A stretch of DNA of 64,000 nt from Sphingomonadales bacterium (GCA_025362295.1 JANYGX010000029.1:120442-184441), one strand, 5' to 3'; counted from the stretch's first letter, positions 19,733 through 30,977 are shown. Program-made: numbers and translations. Notes: generated by a model from the sequence alone, not told the origin.

Positions 19733-20926
19733 ATGAAATGTGACCGGATTTGGAATCACGCCAGACTGCTAACTATGATTAATCCATCAAGTGTTGAAAA
19801 TGGATTGATAGCCTGCCGCGATGGTCGAATTATTTATGCTGGCAGTGCCAGTGAAGCACCAGCTTTTGATGCACCAGACATTATAAACTGCGAGGGCCGT
19901 TGGATAACACCGGGTTTGATCGACTGCCACACTCATATGGTTTACGCGGGCAACCGCGCGGAGGAATTTGAGCAGCGCCTCGCCGGTGTTAGCTACGAGG
20001 CTATTGCGCGCGGTGGCGGTGGTATCATTTCAACGATGACCGCGACACGCGCTGCAAGCGATGCCGAGTTGACCGCTGCTTCTTTACCGAGGCTTGATGC
20101 ATTGATGTCAGAAGGTGTTACAACAGTGGAAATCAAATCCGGTTACGGTTTGTCGCTTGACGCCGAGATGAAAATGTTGCGCGTTGCGCGCGGATTGGCG
20201 GACAAGCGAGCCGTTGAAATTACCACAACTTTTCTTGGTGCGCATGCTGTGCCGCCGGAATATTTCGGCTGTGCGGATGATTACATCGAGCTTGTTTGCT
20301 CTGTGATGATCCCAGAAATTGCGAACGCAGGGCTCGCCGACAGCGTTGATGGATTTTGCGAGCATATTGGTTTCACACCTGAGCAAATTGAGCGCGTATT
20401 TGCTGCTGCAAAAAATTATGGACTTCAAGTCAAATTGCATGCTGAACAGTTGTCGAACAGCCATGGGGCAGCCCTTGCGGCGCGATACAAGGCACTATCG
20501 GCGGATCATCTTGAGTATCTCGATGACAGCGGAATTTCTGCTATGGCTGAAGCTGGTACGGTCGCCGTAGTCCTTCCAGGGGCTTATTATTTCACTCGTG
20601 AAACACAGCCTCCACCAATTACAAAACTTCGTGCGAAAGGTATTCCCATGGCTATAGCCACGGATTGCAACCCGGGCACTTCGCCTCTCACATCGATTTT
20701 GCTGGCTATGAACATGGCGGCAACTTTGTTTCGCATGACGATAGATGAATGCCTTGCAGGTGTAACCCGCTGCGCGGCGCAAGCGCTTGGCATGCAAAAT
20801 AAAATCGGCAGCCTTGCGGTTGGCAAATACTGTGATCTGTCAATTTGGAACATCGAGCGCCCGGCCGAACTCGTTTATCAAATGGGGCATAATCCGCTCC
20901 ATGCCCGAATTTGGAAAGGTCTGTAG
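19733..20926 (+). CDS. hutI: Imidazolonepropionase
   Basis: A 397-aa amidohydrolase that opens the imidazolone ring to give formiminoglutamate. [16 protein letters not shown] carries the first metal ligands; HAEQLSN and [10 protein letters not shown] carry later ones. In-frame starts exist at 19697 and 19715, but ATG 19733 gives the family N-terminus ([14 protein letters not shown]) and leaves the operator free. It is first in a hutI-hutH-hutG-hutU operon. Confidence 0.95.
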   Translation: MKCDRIWNHARLLTMINPSSVENGLIACRDGRIIYAGSASEAPAFDAPDIINCEGRWITPGLIDCHTHMVYAGNRAEEFEQRLAGVSYEAIARGGGGIISTMTATRAASDAELTAASLPRLDALMSEGVTTVEIKSGYGLSLDAEMKMLRVARGLADKRAVEITTTFLGAHAVPPEYFGCADDYIELVCSVMIPEIANAGLADSVDGFCEHIGFTPEQIERVFAAAKNYGLQVKLHAEQLSNSHGAALAARYKALSADHLEYLDDSGISAMAEAGTVAVVLPGAYYFTRETQPPPITKLRAKGIPMAIATDCNPGTSPLTSILLAMNMAATLFRMTIDECLAGVTRCAAQALGMQNKIGSLAVGKYCDLSIWNIERPAELVYQMGHNPLHARIWKGL

Positions 20927-20928
20927 TC

Positions 20929-22443
20929 ATGATCATCAACCCTGGTAATGTTTCACTTGCTGACTGGCGCGCCATATACCGTGGTGCATCGTCTGTACTC
21001 GATTCATCCTGTCAAGCGGTTGTTGCAGCCAGTGCAGCAGCCGTTGAACGTATTCTGGCGCGCCACGAACCGGTTTACGGCATCAACACCGGTTTTGGAA
21101 AATTAGCGTCAGTGAAAATTGACGATGCGGATCTTGCCAAACTTCAGCGTAACATTGTGCTGAGCCACGCGGCGGGTGTGGGAGAGGCTATGCCAGAATC
21201 GATCACACGATTGATGATGGCGCTTAAACTCGCGAGCCTTGCGCAAGGTGCATCGGGTGTGCGACCTGTAACCATAGCGTTGCTGCAGGCGATGCTCACA
21301 AAAAATTTAATGCCGGTTATTCCGGCGCAAGGCTCGGTTGGTGCTTCAGGTGACCTGGCACCGCTTGCACACCTTGCTGCAACAATGATTGGTGTCGGTG
21401 AAATACGCTTTAATGGTGGTGTTGTGCCAGCTGCAAAAGCGCTTGCCGACGCAGGCCTTGCGTCGCTTACCCTTGGCCCTAAAGAGGGGCTTGCCCTGCT
21501 AAACGGCACACAATTTTCTTGCGCTTACGCTTTGGCTGGATTGTTTGAAGCTGAAAAATTGTATCAGTCAGCACTTATCACCGGTGCGCTATCTACAGAG
21601 GCCGCGAAAGGCTCTGACACACCATTTGACCCGCGTATTCACGCGCTGCGGCGACATCGCGGCCAGATCGAAACGGCTGCAGCGTTGCGTATGCTGATGT
21701 CCGATTCAGCGATCCGCGCATCGCACCGTGACAACGACACACGTGTGCAGGATCCTTATTGTTTGCGGTGTCAACCACAGGTGATGGGTGCAGTGCTCGA
21801 TCTGTTGCGTCAGGCAGCGGCAACCCTTGGCACAGAAGCGAATTGTGTGTCTGATAATCCGCTGATTTTTGCCGATACGGATGAAGCGTTGTCTGGTGGC
21901 AATTTCCACGCCGAGCCAGTGGCCTTTGCTGCTGACATGATCGCCATTGCGCTATGTGAAATCGGCTCGATTGCCGAGCGCCGTATAGCGATGCTGGTTG
22001 ATCCGGCTTTGTCTGGATTGCCTGCATTCCTGACATCGCACCCAGGATTGAATTCAGGTTTTATGATTCCGCAAGTTACAGCGGCTGCCCTGGTGTCAGA
22101 AAACAAACAACGCGCTTTTCCCGCCAGTGTCGATTCCATTCCTACTTCTGCCAATCAAGAAGATCATGTATCAATGGCAGCACACGGTGCCAGACGCTTG
22201 ATAAGTATGGCTGACAATCTGACAGCGGTTCTCGGCATCGAGTATCTTGCGGCAGTGCAAGGTTGTGATTTTCATGCGCCTACACCTTCGAGCACTATTC
22301 TGGAGTCAGCCCGTGAGCTGCTGCGTCAGCATGTGCCCACACTAGGGGAGGATCGTTATTTTCATCCGGATATGATGTCCGCCAATAGATTGGTTGCTTC
22401 AGGCAAACTAGCCTCTCTTGCAGAGTTGCCGACAATCGCATGA
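20929..22443 (+). CDS. hutH: Histidine ammonia-lyase
   Basis: A 504-aa lyase converting histidine to urocanate. The MIO prosthetic group forms from Ala139-Ser140-Gly141 in [25 protein letters not shown] near the N-terminus and NQEDHVSM in the C-terminal half are also diagnostic. GGAAAGGT precedes the ATG at 20929, two bases after the hutI stop. The stop overlaps hutG as ATGA. Confidence 0.97.
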   Translation: MIINPGNVSLADWRAIYRGASSVLDSSCQAVVAASAAAVERILARHEPVYGINTGFGKLASVKIDDADLAKLQRNIVLSHAAGVGEAMPESITRLMMALKLASLAQGASGVRPVTIALLQAMLTKNLMPVIPAQGSVGASGDLAPLAHLAATMIGVGEIRFNGGVVPAAKALADAGLASLTLGPKEGLALLNGTQFSCAYALAGLFEAEKLYQSALITGALSTEAAKGSDTPFDPRIHALRRHRGQIETAAALRMLMSDSAIRASHRDNDTRVQDPYCLRCQPQVMGAVLDLLRQAAATLGTEANCVSDNPLIFADTDEALSGGNFHAEPVAFAADMIAIALCEIGSIAERRIAMLVDPALSGLPAFLTSHPGLNSGFMIPQVTAAALVSENKQRAFPASVDSIPTSANQEDHVSMAAHGARRLISMADNLTAVLGIEYLAAVQGCDFHAPTPSSTILESARELLRQHVPTLGEDRYFHPDMMSANRLVASGKLASLAELPTIA

Positions 22444-23234
22444 CACCCTGGATTATTCTTGATCATGGCAATGCACCGCTCATTATCAGCATCCCACATG
22501 CCGGCACAGAAATTCCTTTTGATATCAAAGGGCTTCGATCTGCAAACTTGGCACGTCATGATGCTGACTGGCATGTGGACAAGCTCTATGCCTTTGCGAA
22601 GGATATGGGAGCGACGTGTATCACGACGGCCATCTCGCGCACTGTAATAGACGTGAACCGCGATCCCTCAGGTGTATCGCTTTATCCAGGGCAGGCAACG
22701 ACAGGGCTTTGCCCTGAAACAACGTTTGATGGAGAGCCGCTGTATGGCGATGGCGAAACGCCTGATGCTGATGAAGTGGCGAGACGAAGAGAGCTTTATT
22801 TCTATCCTTACCACAGGGCACTTGCAGCAGAGGTTGCACGATTGCGCATGAGCCATTCAGCAATTGTCGTCTACGATGCCCATTCCATTCGCAGTCATGT
22901 GCCGAACCTGTTTGATGGTGAACTCCCGCAGTTTAATATTGGCAGCTATAATGAAACCAGTTGCGCACCAGCGCTCACGGCCACTGTTGCCGCAGCGTGT
23001 TCTCCACATGCAACTGTTATAAACGGGCGTTTCAAGGGCGGCTGGATAACGCGTCACTATGGTAATCCGGACGGTGGCATTCATGCCATCCAGATGGAAC
23101 TCGCGATGCGCGGTTATGTTGACGAATCACCCATTTGGCCGCCCTTGTGGGATTCATCCCATGCAGCCGTATTGCAAAAAACTTTGCACACCATTCTCAC
23201 TTCCTGTTTGACCTTTGTGAAAGATTTTATATGA
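22440..23234 (+). CDS. hutG: N-formylglutamate amidohydrolase
   Basis: A 264-aa FGase-family hydrolase that releases formate and glutamate from N-formylglutamate, the product of HutF. The N-terminal [10 protein letters not shown] and the metal-site block [17 protein letters not shown] match the family, as does GGWITRHYG. Both ends overlap neighbours by ATGA. The formate produced could feed the formate dehydrogenase encoded 20 kb away in this window. Confidence 0.93.
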   Translation: MTPWIILDHGNAPLIISIPHAGTEIPFDIKGLRSANLARHDADWHVDKLYAFAKDMGATCITTAISRTVIDVNRDPSGVSLYPGQATTGLCPETTFDGEPLYGDGETPDADEVARRRELYFYPYHRALAAEVARLRMSHSAIVVYDAHSIRSHVPNLFDGELPQFNIGSYNETSCAPALTATVAAACSPHATVINGRFKGGWITRHYGNPDGGIHAIQMELAMRGYVDESPIWPPLWDSSHAAVLQKTLHTILTSCLTFVKDFI

Positions 23235-24889
23235 CCCGTATTGATAACAGTCGCATAATTCGCAGCCCACGTGGCAACGTATTGAGTGCTAAAAGCTGGC
23301 TCACTGAAGCGCCCTTGCGGATGATTATGAACAATCTCGATCCTGAAGTTGCCGAAAACCCTCAGGAACTTGTGGTCTATGGCGGCATCGGCCGTGCAGC
23401 GCGGAACTGGCAATGCTTTGACACGATAGTCGATTCACTGCGTAACCTTAATGAAGACCAGACGCTTTTGGTGCAATCTGGAAAACCAGTGGGTATTTTC
23501 CGTACCCACAAAGATGCCCCGCGCGTGCTCATTGCCAATTCAAACCTTGTTCCTAAGTGGGCGACGTGGGAGCATTTTAACGAACTTGATCGCGCCGGGT
23601 TGATGATGTACGGACAGATGACGGCAGGATCGTGGATTTACATTGGCACGCAAGGCATTGTGCAAGGTACATATGAAACCTTTGTTGAAATGGGGCGTCA
23701 GCATTATGGTGGTGATCTCTCCGGCAAATGGATTTTGACGGCCGGTCTTGGTGGTATGGGTGGTGCGCAACCCTTGGCGGCAACAATGGCCGGAGCATCT
23801 TGCCTTGCCGTAGAGTGTCAGCCGAGTCGCATCGATATGCGTTTGCGCACTGGCTATCTTGATCGTCAGGCCAACAGCCTTGATGAAGCGCTGGATATCA
23901 TGATGACTGCGAAAACACCTGTGTCTGTCGGGTTTCTTGGCAACGCAGCCGACGTATTTCCAGAAATATTTAAGCGCGGTGTTCGTCCTCACGCCGTGAC
24001 GGATCAGACATCTGCACATGACCCTATCAATGGTTACCTGCCACAAGGCTGGACGCTAGAAGAGTGGGCAACAGCGCGAGAGCGTGATCCGTCAGCTGTT
24101 GCAAAGGCGTCGAAAGCGTCGATGGCAACGCATGTGCGTGCCATGCTGGATTTCTGGCGTGCCGGCGTGCCAACGCTTGATTACGGCAACAACATACGTC
24201 AGGTCGCCAAAGATGAAGGTGTGGAGGACGCTTTTGATTTCCCCGGTTTTGTGCCGGCCTACATTCGACCACTGTTTTGCAAAGGCATCGGACCATTTCG
24301 CTGGGTGGCACTGTCCGGCGATCCAGAAGATATTTACAAAACTGACGCGAAGGTCAAGGAATTGATGCCGGATGACAAGCACCTGCACAACTGGCTTGAC
24401 ATGGCGCGCGCACGGATCAAATTTCAGGGTTTGCCAGCCCGCATCTGCTGGGTTGGTCTGGGGGATCGTCACCGGCTTGGTCTGGCGTTTAACGACATGG
24501 TGCGCAGTGGGGAACTTAAAGCCCCCATCGTCATTGGCCGTGACCATCTGGATTCAGGCTCGGTTGCAAGCCCCAATCGCGAAACCGAGGCCATGCTCGA
24601 TGGATCGGACGCAGTATCCGATTGGCCTCTGCTCAATGCACTGCTGAACACCGCGTCCGGTGCCACTTGGGTATCGCTGCATCATGGCGGAGGCGTTGGT
24701 ATGGGTTACTCGCAACATTCTGGCATGGTGATCGTCGCTGACGGGACTGATGATGCCGCCAGACGGCTTGAGCGCGTGTTGTGGAATGATCCGGCCACAG
24801 GCGTTATGCGCCACGCAGATGCAGGCTATGAAAGTGCCATAGAATGCGCACAGGCAAAGGGGTTAGAGTTACCAGCTATTATATTATAA
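23231..24889 (+). CDS. hutU: Urocanate hydratase
   Basis: A 552-aa NAD-dependent hydratase converting urocanate to imidazolonepropionate. Family blocks include [25 protein letters not shown] (NAD-binding), [17 protein letters not shown] with the catalytic-region Cys, and [14 protein letters not shown] near the end. The start at 23231 overlaps the hutG stop, and in-frame sequence upstream lies inside hutG. Last gene of the operon. Confidence 0.97.
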   Translation: MTRIDNSRIIRSPRGNVLSAKSWLTEAPLRMIMNNLDPEVAENPQELVVYGGIGRAARNWQCFDTIVDSLRNLNEDQTLLVQSGKPVGIFRTHKDAPRVLIANSNLVPKWATWEHFNELDRAGLMMYGQMTAGSWIYIGTQGIVQGTYETFVEMGRQHYGGDLSGKWILTAGLGGMGGAQPLAATMAGASCLAVECQPSRIDMRLRTGYLDRQANSLDEALDIMMTAKTPVSVGFLGNAADVFPEIFKRGVRPHAVTDQTSAHDPINGYLPQGWTLEEWATARERDPSAVAKASKASMATHVRAMLDFWRAGVPTLDYGNNIRQVAKDEGVEDAFDFPGFVPAYIRPLFCKGIGPFRWVALSGDPEDIYKTDAKVKELMPDDKHLHNWLDMARARIKFQGLPARICWVGLGDRHRLGLAFNDMVRSGELKAPIVIGRDHLDSGSVASPNRETEAMLDGSDAVSDWPLLNALLNTASGATWVSLHHGGGVGMGYSQHSGMVIVADGTDDAARRLERVLWNDPATGVMRHADAGYESAIECAQAKGLELPAIIL

Positions 24890-25012
24890 CAGTCTGTAAA
24901 GTTGTGTAGCCGCGCATTTGAGCGAGATAACCAAAAAATATTTAATTGGTCGCCGTTTTAAGAGTAAGGCTTTCCATTGCGAAGTGTTCCTGATTTGTGC
25001 TAATGTGTTGGT

Positions 25013-27190
25013 ATGTCCATAGCCATTCGCACAAGTCTTGACGATATTACACCAACTGCCCCGTTTGAGCCGAACCGCCCCGTGCGCCCGGAAAAATCTG
25101 AAGGTGGTAAACCGTTCGTGCTCTCATCGGAATTTGAGCCCGCAGGTGATCAACCGGCAGCGATTGCTGAATTGCTGGCTCAGGCTAATGCGAATGAGCG
25201 TGATCAGGTATTGCTGGGGGTAACGGGTTCGGGCAAAACATTCACGGTTGCAAAGATTATTGAGGCAACCCAGCGCCCGGCTTTGGTGCTGGCACCGAAT
25301 AAAACACTGGCCGCGCAGTTATACGGTGAATTCAAAAGTTTTTTTCCTGATAATGCAGTCGAATATTTTGTCAGCTATTATGATTACTATCAGCCGGAAG
25401 CCTATGTGCCGCGCTCTGATACCTATATTGAAAAAGAATCGTCGGTGAATGCACAGATTGACCGGATGCGGCATTCGGCGACGCGCTCGCTACTAGAGCG
25501 GGATGACGTGATTATTGTGGCCTCTGTCAGCTGCATTTATGGCATCGGGTCGGTAGAAACTTATGCTGCGATGACGGCAAAAATTCTCAAGGGCCAGAGC
25601 ATGGACAGCCGTGAGTTAATACGCAAACTGGTGGCGCTACAATACAAGCGGAACGATCAAGCGTTCCAGCGCGGCACATTCCGCGTACGTGGCGATACGA
25701 TTGAAGTGTTTCCTGCGCACTACGAGGATGCCGCCTGGCGCCTAAGTTTTTTCGGCGATGAGATTGAGGAAATTTCAGAGTTTGATCCTCTTACCGGCAA
25801 AGTATCTGCCAAGCTCGACATGATCAAACTTTATGCCAATAGCCATTATGTAACACCCGGGCCGACTTTGCAGCAGGCGGCACAAGCGATTAAATTTGAA
25901 TTGGCTGAACGGCTGAAAGATTTTGTGGCATCTGGTAAATTGCTTGAAGCGCAACGCTTGGAACAGCGCACACATTTTGATCTGGAGATGATTGCGGCCA
26001 CCGGAGCCTGTGCTGGTATCGAAAACTATAGTCGTTTTCTCACTGGCCGTTTACCCGGCGAGCCACCGCCAACACTGTTTGAATATTTACCAGAAAACGC
26101 TTTGCTCTTTGTAGATGAAAGCCATGTGACGGTGCCGCAGATTGGCGGTATGTCGCTGGGTGACAAGCGCCGCAAAACAACACTGGCTGAATACGGGTTT
26201 CGCTTGCCAAGTTGCATCGATAACCGGCCGCTAAAGTTTGAGGAGTGGGAGGCCATGCGGCCACAAACTGTTTACGTGTCGGCAACGCCCGGTAAATGGG
26301 AGCTTGAGAAAACCGGCGGTGTGTTTGTCGAGCAGGTGATCAGGCCTACTGGGTTGATCGATCCGCCTGTTGAAATAAGACCCGTTGAACATCAGGTCGA
26401 TGATGTGATTGCAGAATCCAAAATTCTTGCTGCACAAGGGTACCGCGTATTAATAACAACACTCACTAAGCGCATGGCAGAAGATCTCACGGAATATATG
26501 CATGAGGCCGGCATTCGTGTGCGTTACATGCATTCCGATGTGGAAACATTGGAGCGCATAGAAATCATCCGCGACTTGCGACTTGGTGTGTTTGATGTGT
26601 TGATTGGTATTAATCTGCTGCGTGAGGGGCTTGATATCCCTGAATGTGGCCTTGTTGCTATACTTGATGCCGATAAGGAAGGGTTTTTGCGCTCTGAAAC
26701 CTCTCTTGTGCAAACCATTGGCCGTGCAGCCCGCAATGCCGACGGTCGGGTAATTTTATACGCCGATAAAATTACGGGTTCCATGGAACGTGCTATGGCT
26801 GAAACTGATCGTCGCCGCACAAAGCAGGAGGCTTATAATCTCGAGCACGGGATAACGCCAACGAGCATTAAACGCGGTATATCAGATGTGTTGCGAGATG
26901 TAAGTCAGGCGGATTATCTTGATGTGCCGATTGATGATGAAGGCACGCAGCATCTGGTCGGTCATAATCTTAAGGGGCATATTGCCGATCTGGAAACGCG
27001 GATGAAAACAGCGGCGTCAAACCTGGAGTTTGAGGAGGCTGGTCGGTTAAGAGATGAAATTCGCAAGCTCGAATCATCTGAGCTTGGGTTGCCATTTGAT
27101 CAGCAAATCGCGCGGGCAGGGGCGCCGAGAGGTCGAGCGACAGCGGGCAAGGCCGGGATGCGGGCCGGAAAATTCAGAAAACGTCGTTAA
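25013..27190 (+). CDS. uvrB: UvrABC excision nuclease subunit B
   Basis: A 725-aa helicase-like damage-verification subunit of nucleotide excision repair. Walker A is GVTGSGKT at residues 69-76; the beta-hairpin is in [17 protein letters not shown] is the Walker B; a C-terminal UVR motif ([17 protein letters not shown]) contacts UvrC. It has a basic tail rich in Gly/Arg/Lys. A sequence resembling an alphaproteobacterial LexA box (GTTC-N7-GTGC) lies 27 nt upstream of the ATG. Confidence 0.97.
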   Translation: MSIAIRTSLDDITPTAPFEPNRPVRPEKSEGGKPFVLSSEFEPAGDQPAAIAELLAQANANERDQVLLGVTGSGKTFTVAKIIEATQRPALVLAPNKTLAAQLYGEFKSFFPDNAVEYFVSYYDYYQPEAYVPRSDTYIEKESSVNAQIDRMRHSATRSLLERDDVIIVASVSCIYGIGSVETYAAMTAKILKGQSMDSRELIRKLVALQYKRNDQAFQRGTFRVRGDTIEVFPAHYEDAAWRLSFFGDEIEEISEFDPLTGKVSAKLDMIKLYANSHYVTPGPTLQQAAQAIKFELAERLKDFVASGKLLEAQRLEQRTHFDLEMIAATGACAGIENYSRFLTGRLPGEPPPTLFEYLPENALLFVDESHVTVPQIGGMSLGDKRRKTTLAEYGFRLPSCIDNRPLKFEEWEAMRPQTVYVSATPGKWELEKTGGVFVEQVIRPTGLIDPPVEIRPVEHQVDDVIAESKILAAQGYRVLITTLTKRMAEDLTEYMHEAGIRVRYMHSDVETLERIEIIRDLRLGVFDVLIGINLLREGLDIPECGLVAILDADKEGFLRSETSLVQTIGRAARNADGRVILYADKITGSMERAMAETDRRRTKQEAYNLEHGITPTSIKRGISDVLRDVSQADYLDVPIDDEGTQHLVGHNLKGHIADLETRMKTAASNLEFEEAGRLRDEIRKLESSELGLPFDQQIARAGAPRGRATAGKAGMRAGKFRKRR

Positions 27191-27368
27191 TTTTACAAAA
27201 TAATTCGAATTCATAATATTTTAACACATTAAAAATGCTAGAGTTTATTATTTAATAAGCGTTTTATCCAAAGCTATAGGGACTCTTGGCACTTGCATTA
27301 ATTATCCGTTCATACATGATTAAATAAACTTAATATTATTAAATTGTGCAAATTAAGGGATTTGAAAC

Positions 27369-28862
27369 ATGAGTCTAAATATTCAGCAAAACCAACAATC
27401 TGGTAATACGACATCATCTGGCACAAGTGGATTTTTTTCAAATATCCTCATAAAAAAGTTCCTTGATATACTCAAATCGGTTTCCGATGGTCATATGGGT
27501 CACGGCCAACACAGTCATGGATCTCATACAGACTGCAACAGCGGCACTTCAAACTCTAGTAGCGCAGGTACGCTTTCAAACAAGCTAATGCCACCCTCAT
27601 CTTTTAATTTATCTTCTGGTAATCAAACAACATCAAGCGGTCAGCAAGTTCAAGGCAATGGCAATATGATGCCACCGCCACCCCTCACGAATGGATCATC
27701 AGGTGGGCAGACAAATTCTGGCAGCCAAACAACATCAAGCGGTCAGCAAGTTCAAGGCAATGGCAATATGATGCCACCGCCACCTCTCACGAATGGATCA
27801 TCAGGCGGGCAGACAAATTCTGGCAGCCAAACAACATCAGGCGGTCAGCAAGTTCAAGGCAATGGCAATATGATGCCACCGCCACCGCTTACGAATGGAT
27901 CATCAGGCTCTCAAGGCACAGCACCAACTTCTGGATCCGGTGTTACAAATACTCAAAGCCTCCCAGCTAGCAATTCAATTGATAATACCAAATCAACTTA
28001 CGTTTATGATTCAAAACATGCGCCAACTGGTGATTATCAGATTTCCTACACAACTGCGACCAAAGGAAAAATTTATCTTGATAAACCAGTTGTATCCGCT
28101 GGAAATTCTGTTGGTGCCACGTCACAAGGCGCATGGTTTAACACAGATGCAACTGGTAAGTCTGACGGTACCTATGATACATCCAAAAAAATATCAGTTG
28201 ATGGGTCAGTGACATGGCCGAATGCCAAAAATTCCAATACAGTCAGCGCTGATGGTTCGACACGCACAATCAAAACCAATGCTTTGCCGACCGGCACAAC
28301 CACTGGCGTGTTTCCGGTTTCCACAACATCGGCTGCTGGCAAAATCGACCCTAACCCAAACACAATTAAAGTACAGGATATCACGCTGGTGGTGCCAACC
28401 AATCCTAAAGTGAACGCAAAAGCGACAGCCGTTTCAACGGGACCTATCGGTATTACCACCAATGGCATTCCGATTTTCAATGCCACGGATGAATCAGGCA
28501 AGGGAGCCGTTGCCAACGAGGTGCAGGACTCTAACGGTACGCATCCGCAACAGACAGGTATTGACCATGTTCACAATATCAGTTCGTCATTGCTGACAAC
28601 TTTGCTGAAAGATGACCCGACAAAAACTGGCGTGGTGGGCTATGCACTCGACGGTTTTCCCATCACCGGCCCTGGTACTGGCAGCAGCGAGCTTTTTACC
28701 AAAGATCTTGATGCTAACCATGGTATCAACGGAACATATACCGGAGCAGACGGCAAGGTGACATCCGGTTATCACTATGTGGCAACGCAAGACTTCCCAT
28801 ACACTGTTGGAGCTTTCGCAGGCACTCCATCTAAACTGCAAGGGTATTCGTCGCTCGGATAG
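27369..28862 (+). CDS. Repeat-containing YHYH-domain protein
   Basis: A 497-aa protein with three parts. The N-terminal 85 residues are Ser/Gly/Asn/Gln-rich with a His-rich patch (DGHMGHGQHSHGSH, about residues 41-54). Next come about 2.8 copies of a 34-residue repeat containing NMMPPPPLTNGSSGG (about residues 86-181). The C-terminal part (about 210-495) is a YHYH domain: VVGYALDGFPITGP, NGTYTGADGKVTSGYHYV, DFPYTVGAF. YHYH proteins are usually exported, but no Sec signal is visible here, so export would need another route. AGGGAT lies 8 nt before the ATG. Function unknown. Confidence 0.7.
   Translation: MSLNIQQNQQSGNTTSSGTSGFFSNILIKKFLDILKSVSDGHMGHGQHSHGSHTDCNSGTSNSSSAGTLSNKLMPPSSFNLSSGNQTTSSGQQVQGNGNMMPPPPLTNGSSGGQTNSGSQTTSSGQQVQGNGNMMPPPPLTNGSSGGQTNSGSQTTSGGQQVQGNGNMMPPPPLTNGSSGSQGTAPTSGSGVTNTQSLPASNSIDNTKSTYVYDSKHAPTGDYQISYTTATKGKIYLDKPVVSAGNSVGATSQGAWFNTDATGKSDGTYDTSKKISVDGSVTWPNAKNSNTVSADGSTRTIKTNALPTGTTTGVFPVSTTSAAGKIDPNPNTIKVQDITLVVPTNPKVNAKATAVSTGPIGITTNGIPIFNATDESGKGAVANEVQDSNGTHPQQTGIDHVHNISSSLLTTLLKDDPTKTGVVGYALDGFPITGPGTGSSELFTKDLDANHGINGTYTGADGKVTSGYHYVATQDFPYTVGAFAGTPSKLQGYSSLG
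27624..27910 (+). repeat. In-gene tandem repeat, 102-bp period, about 2.8 copies
   Basis: Copies begin at 27624, 27726 and 27828, exactly 102 bp (34 codons) apart. They are nearly identical at the DNA level with only a few synonymous or conservative changes, which points to recent duplication. The period keeps the reading frame, so copy number could vary without breaking the protein. Confidence 0.9.
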
Positions 28863-28870
28863 AGTGATAG

Positions 28871-28972
28871 TTACTTGGTCGTTCCAACAAGCTTTCCACC
28901 GGCAGCTGGCTTAGGCTTTTCCTTCTTGGGTTTGCGCGTTTCCTTATTCGATTTCATTTGACCTTTGGCCAT
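28871..28972 (-). CDS. Small basic protein of the MAKGQM type (33 aa)
   Basis: A 33-codon frame, MAKGQMKSNKETRKPKKEKP followed by KPAAGGKLVGTTK. GGAG lies 6 nt before the ATG. More than a third of the residues are Lys or Arg. Short proteins with this beginning (MAKGQM.SN.E.RKPKK) are widespread in alphaproteobacteria and are annotated only as hypothetical. It converges on the YHYH gene, ending 8 nt from that gene's stop. It may be nucleic-acid or ribosome associated; this is inference from charge alone. Confidence 0.75.
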   Translation of the reverse strand: MAKGQMKSNKETRKPKKEKPKPAAGGKLVGTTK

Positions 28973-29114
28973 GAGTAACTCCAATCATTTATTTTTTGTA
29001 ACTGTGAATTCGTAAGTTAATATTTGCATGACTGTCAATTTAAAACCATATTTCGCAGTGATATATTATATATATTACTAAGGTTTAATAGATATTGCAT
29101 TAAACTCTGGTAAT

Positions 29115-29610
29115 ATGTATAAAATAAATATTGACCGTATAACAAACCCTTACGAACCAAGCGCTGGAAGGCAGCCACCCGTCCTGGCTGGCCGCGATAC
29201 TTTAATTGAAGACGTTAACGTGTACTTTGCAAGGCTGGTCAAAGGCCATACACCGCGAGGCATCATGCTGCTCTGCAGGCGCTGGTCGAACTAGAAGAAA
29301 AACTTAAAGTGCATTAAGATAGTTAAGTGAAAGGTTTGATAGATTAACGGCGCTGAAGCAAAAATATTTGCGTGCTATGGCAGAATTGGGTGAAGGCCCG
29401 CACAAAAGTGGCGATATTGCCAGTGTGCTTGGTGTTGATCCTAATGCAGTGGCAACTGTACGTCAGCAACTCATCACAAAAGGTATGGTGTGGAGTATGC
29501 GACATGGCGAGACTGCCTTTACTGTCCCCATGTTTGATCAGTTTATGAAACGCCAGATGCCTTTATTAGAGCTGCACGTTCCAAAACGGCGAAAAGCAGA
29601 ATCTAATTAG
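29115..29610 (+). pseudogene. Remnant of an AAA-type ATP-binding protein
   Basis: Two disconnected pieces of one known family remain. From the ATG at 29115, 59 codons give ITNPYEPSAGRQPPVLAGRD... and stop at 29294, just before the place where the P-loop should be. A second piece, open from 29323 to 29610 in another frame, reads RFDRLTALKQKYLRAMAELG...GPHKSGDIA and ends TVPMFDQFMKRQMP. That is the C-terminal winged-helix end of the same ATPases (typically near 380-400 aa). Some 240 residues, including the Walker motifs, are missing, so it cannot be functional. The second piece could still be translated from the TTG at 29368. Confidence 0.75.
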
Positions 29611-29644
29611 TCACAGAAATTTCACACACAACAAAATATTCACA

Positions 29645-30796
29645 CTAGCCAACGCGCGCAGCAACCCGCTCAACTTTTGGCTTTGCCTCTACCTCTGAAA
29701 GCAATTCCTTCACCTGTTCTTCGAAGCGGTATTGCGCAGGCCGCGCTTTGGTCAAATCAATGTCAGGCGCAAAATCGCCGTCAAGTTTTGGACCGAACAG
29801 TGCAACCTTCAGCGCCTTGATTGGATGTTTAAAGGTGTCTTCAACAGCGCTGGGTTCAAAGCCGGATGAAACCATGCAGTTGGCACACTTCTCGTAATTG
29901 CCAACGCCATATTGATCCCAATTGGTGTCTGCCATCAGTTCTTTGAAGGTTTTGGCATAGCCTTCGCCAAGCAGGTAACAAGGCTTCTGCCAGCCGAAAA
30001 TATTGCGGGTTGGTAAGCCCCACGGCGTGCAGGCATAACTTTCGTTGCCGGCCAGAAAATTCAAAAACAAAGGCGAGGCATTGAACATCCATTTTGAGCC
30101 TCGCTCTTTGCCTTTACGAAAAATATCCCGGAATAGTTGCTTGGTTTGCTGACGCGACATGAAGTGGTCTTGCACAGGTGCGCGTTCATAAGCGTAACCG
30201 GGTGAGGTGACGATACCTTCAACGCCAAGTGACATAACATAATCGAAAAATTCAGCAACTTTACTGATGTCTGCGTTGTTAAAGAATGTGCAGTTGATGG
30301 TGACGCGAAAGCCTTTTTCCTTGAGCAGATGAATAGCCTCGATGCAGCGATCAAAAACGCCTGCCTGGCTCACACTATGGTCATGTTCGTCCTTCATGCC
30401 ATCAAGATGGATGGTGAAGTTGAGATACGGTGACGGCGTAAAAAGATGGATTTTCTTTTTCAGCAAAAGTGCATTGGTGCAAATGTAAAGATACTTTTTA
30501 CGCGCGATGATTCCCGCAGCGATTTCGCCAATTTCCTTATGCAACAGTGGCTCACCACCGGGCAGATTGACCACAGGTGCGGGACATTCATCCACCGCTT
30601 CCAGGCATTCCGCCACACTCATGCGTTTTTGCAGAATGGGGTCTGGATAATCAATTTTGCCGCACCCCGTACAGGCGAGATTGCACTGAAACAAGGGTTC
30701 GAGCATCAGCACCAGCGGATAGCGCTTGTTGCCAAGCAGCTTCTGCTTGACAAGGTAGACCCCGACGCGCGCGGCTTGATTGAACGGAATAGCCAT
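29645..30796 (-). CDS. hpnH: Adenosyl-hopene transferase HpnH (radical SAM)
   Basis: A 383-aa B12-independent radical SAM enzyme that joins the adenosyl group to diploptene, the first step of extended hopanoid (C35) synthesis. The [4Fe-4S] motif is Cys38-x3-Cys42-x2-Cys45 (QCNLACTGC). PGGEPLLH, the ICTNALLL strand and the C-terminal Cys-rich region (YEKCANCMVSSGFEP) follow. AGGTG precedes the ATG. No other hpn gene is adjacent, so it is a detached member of the hopanoid pathway. A promoter candidate lies upstream. Confidence 0.94.
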   Translation of the reverse strand: MAIPFNQAARVGVYLVKQKLLGNKRYPLVLMLEPLFQCNLACTGCGKIDYPDPILQKRMSVAECLEAVDECPAPVVNLPGGEPLLHKEIGEIAAGIIARKKYLYICTNALLLKKKIHLFTPSPYLNFTIHLDGMKDEHDHSVSQAGVFDRCIEAIHLLKEKGFRVTINCTFFNNADISKVAEFFDYVMSLGVEGIVTSPGYAYERAPVQDHFMSRQQTKQLFRDIFRKGKERGSKWMFNASPLFLNFLAGNESYACTPWGLPTRNIFGWQKPCYLLGEGYAKTFKELMADTNWDQYGVGNYEKCANCMVSSGFEPSAVEDTFKHPIKALKVALFGPKLDGDFAPDIDLTKARPAQYRFEEQVKELLSEVEAKPKVERVAARVG

Positions 30797-30815
30797 AAAT
30801 CACCTAAAAATACAA

Positions 30816-30843
30816 AATATATACTGTCATTAGTAGGTGGCAA
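30816..30843 (-). promoter_or_regulatory. Candidate sigma-70 promoter of hpnH
   Basis: On the minus strand TTGCCA and TATATT are separated by 16 nt, with the -10 element about 20 nt upstream of the hpnH ATG. It lies between the hpnH start and the flagellin terminator, the only place a promoter for hpnH could sit. Confidence 0.45.
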
Positions 30844-30895
30844 TAATAAGGACAAGCTGCAAGCACTGCAGTGCAGCAATAATGCGACACATATC

Positions 30896-30931
30896 AAAAA
30901 AAACCGGCCCGGAGCGTGTGCTCCGTGCCGG
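30896..30931 (-). terminator. Intrinsic terminator of the flagellin gene
   Basis: A GC-rich hairpin (CCGGC..GGAGC pairing with GCTCC..GCCGG, loop GTGT) is followed on the minus strand by eight T residues. It lies 47 nt beyond the flagellin stop and separates that gene from hpnH. Confidence 0.88.
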
Positions 30932-30977
30932 CAAGGTGATCCACAAGGGTAGCGGATATCTCAGGAGGTGGTAGAAA

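Noticed and set aside
27291..27305. TTGGCACTTGC upstream of the YHYH gene resembles a sigma-54 promoter.
   Set aside because: TGGCAC is followed at once by TTGC; the required 5-nt gap (GG-N10-GC) is absent.
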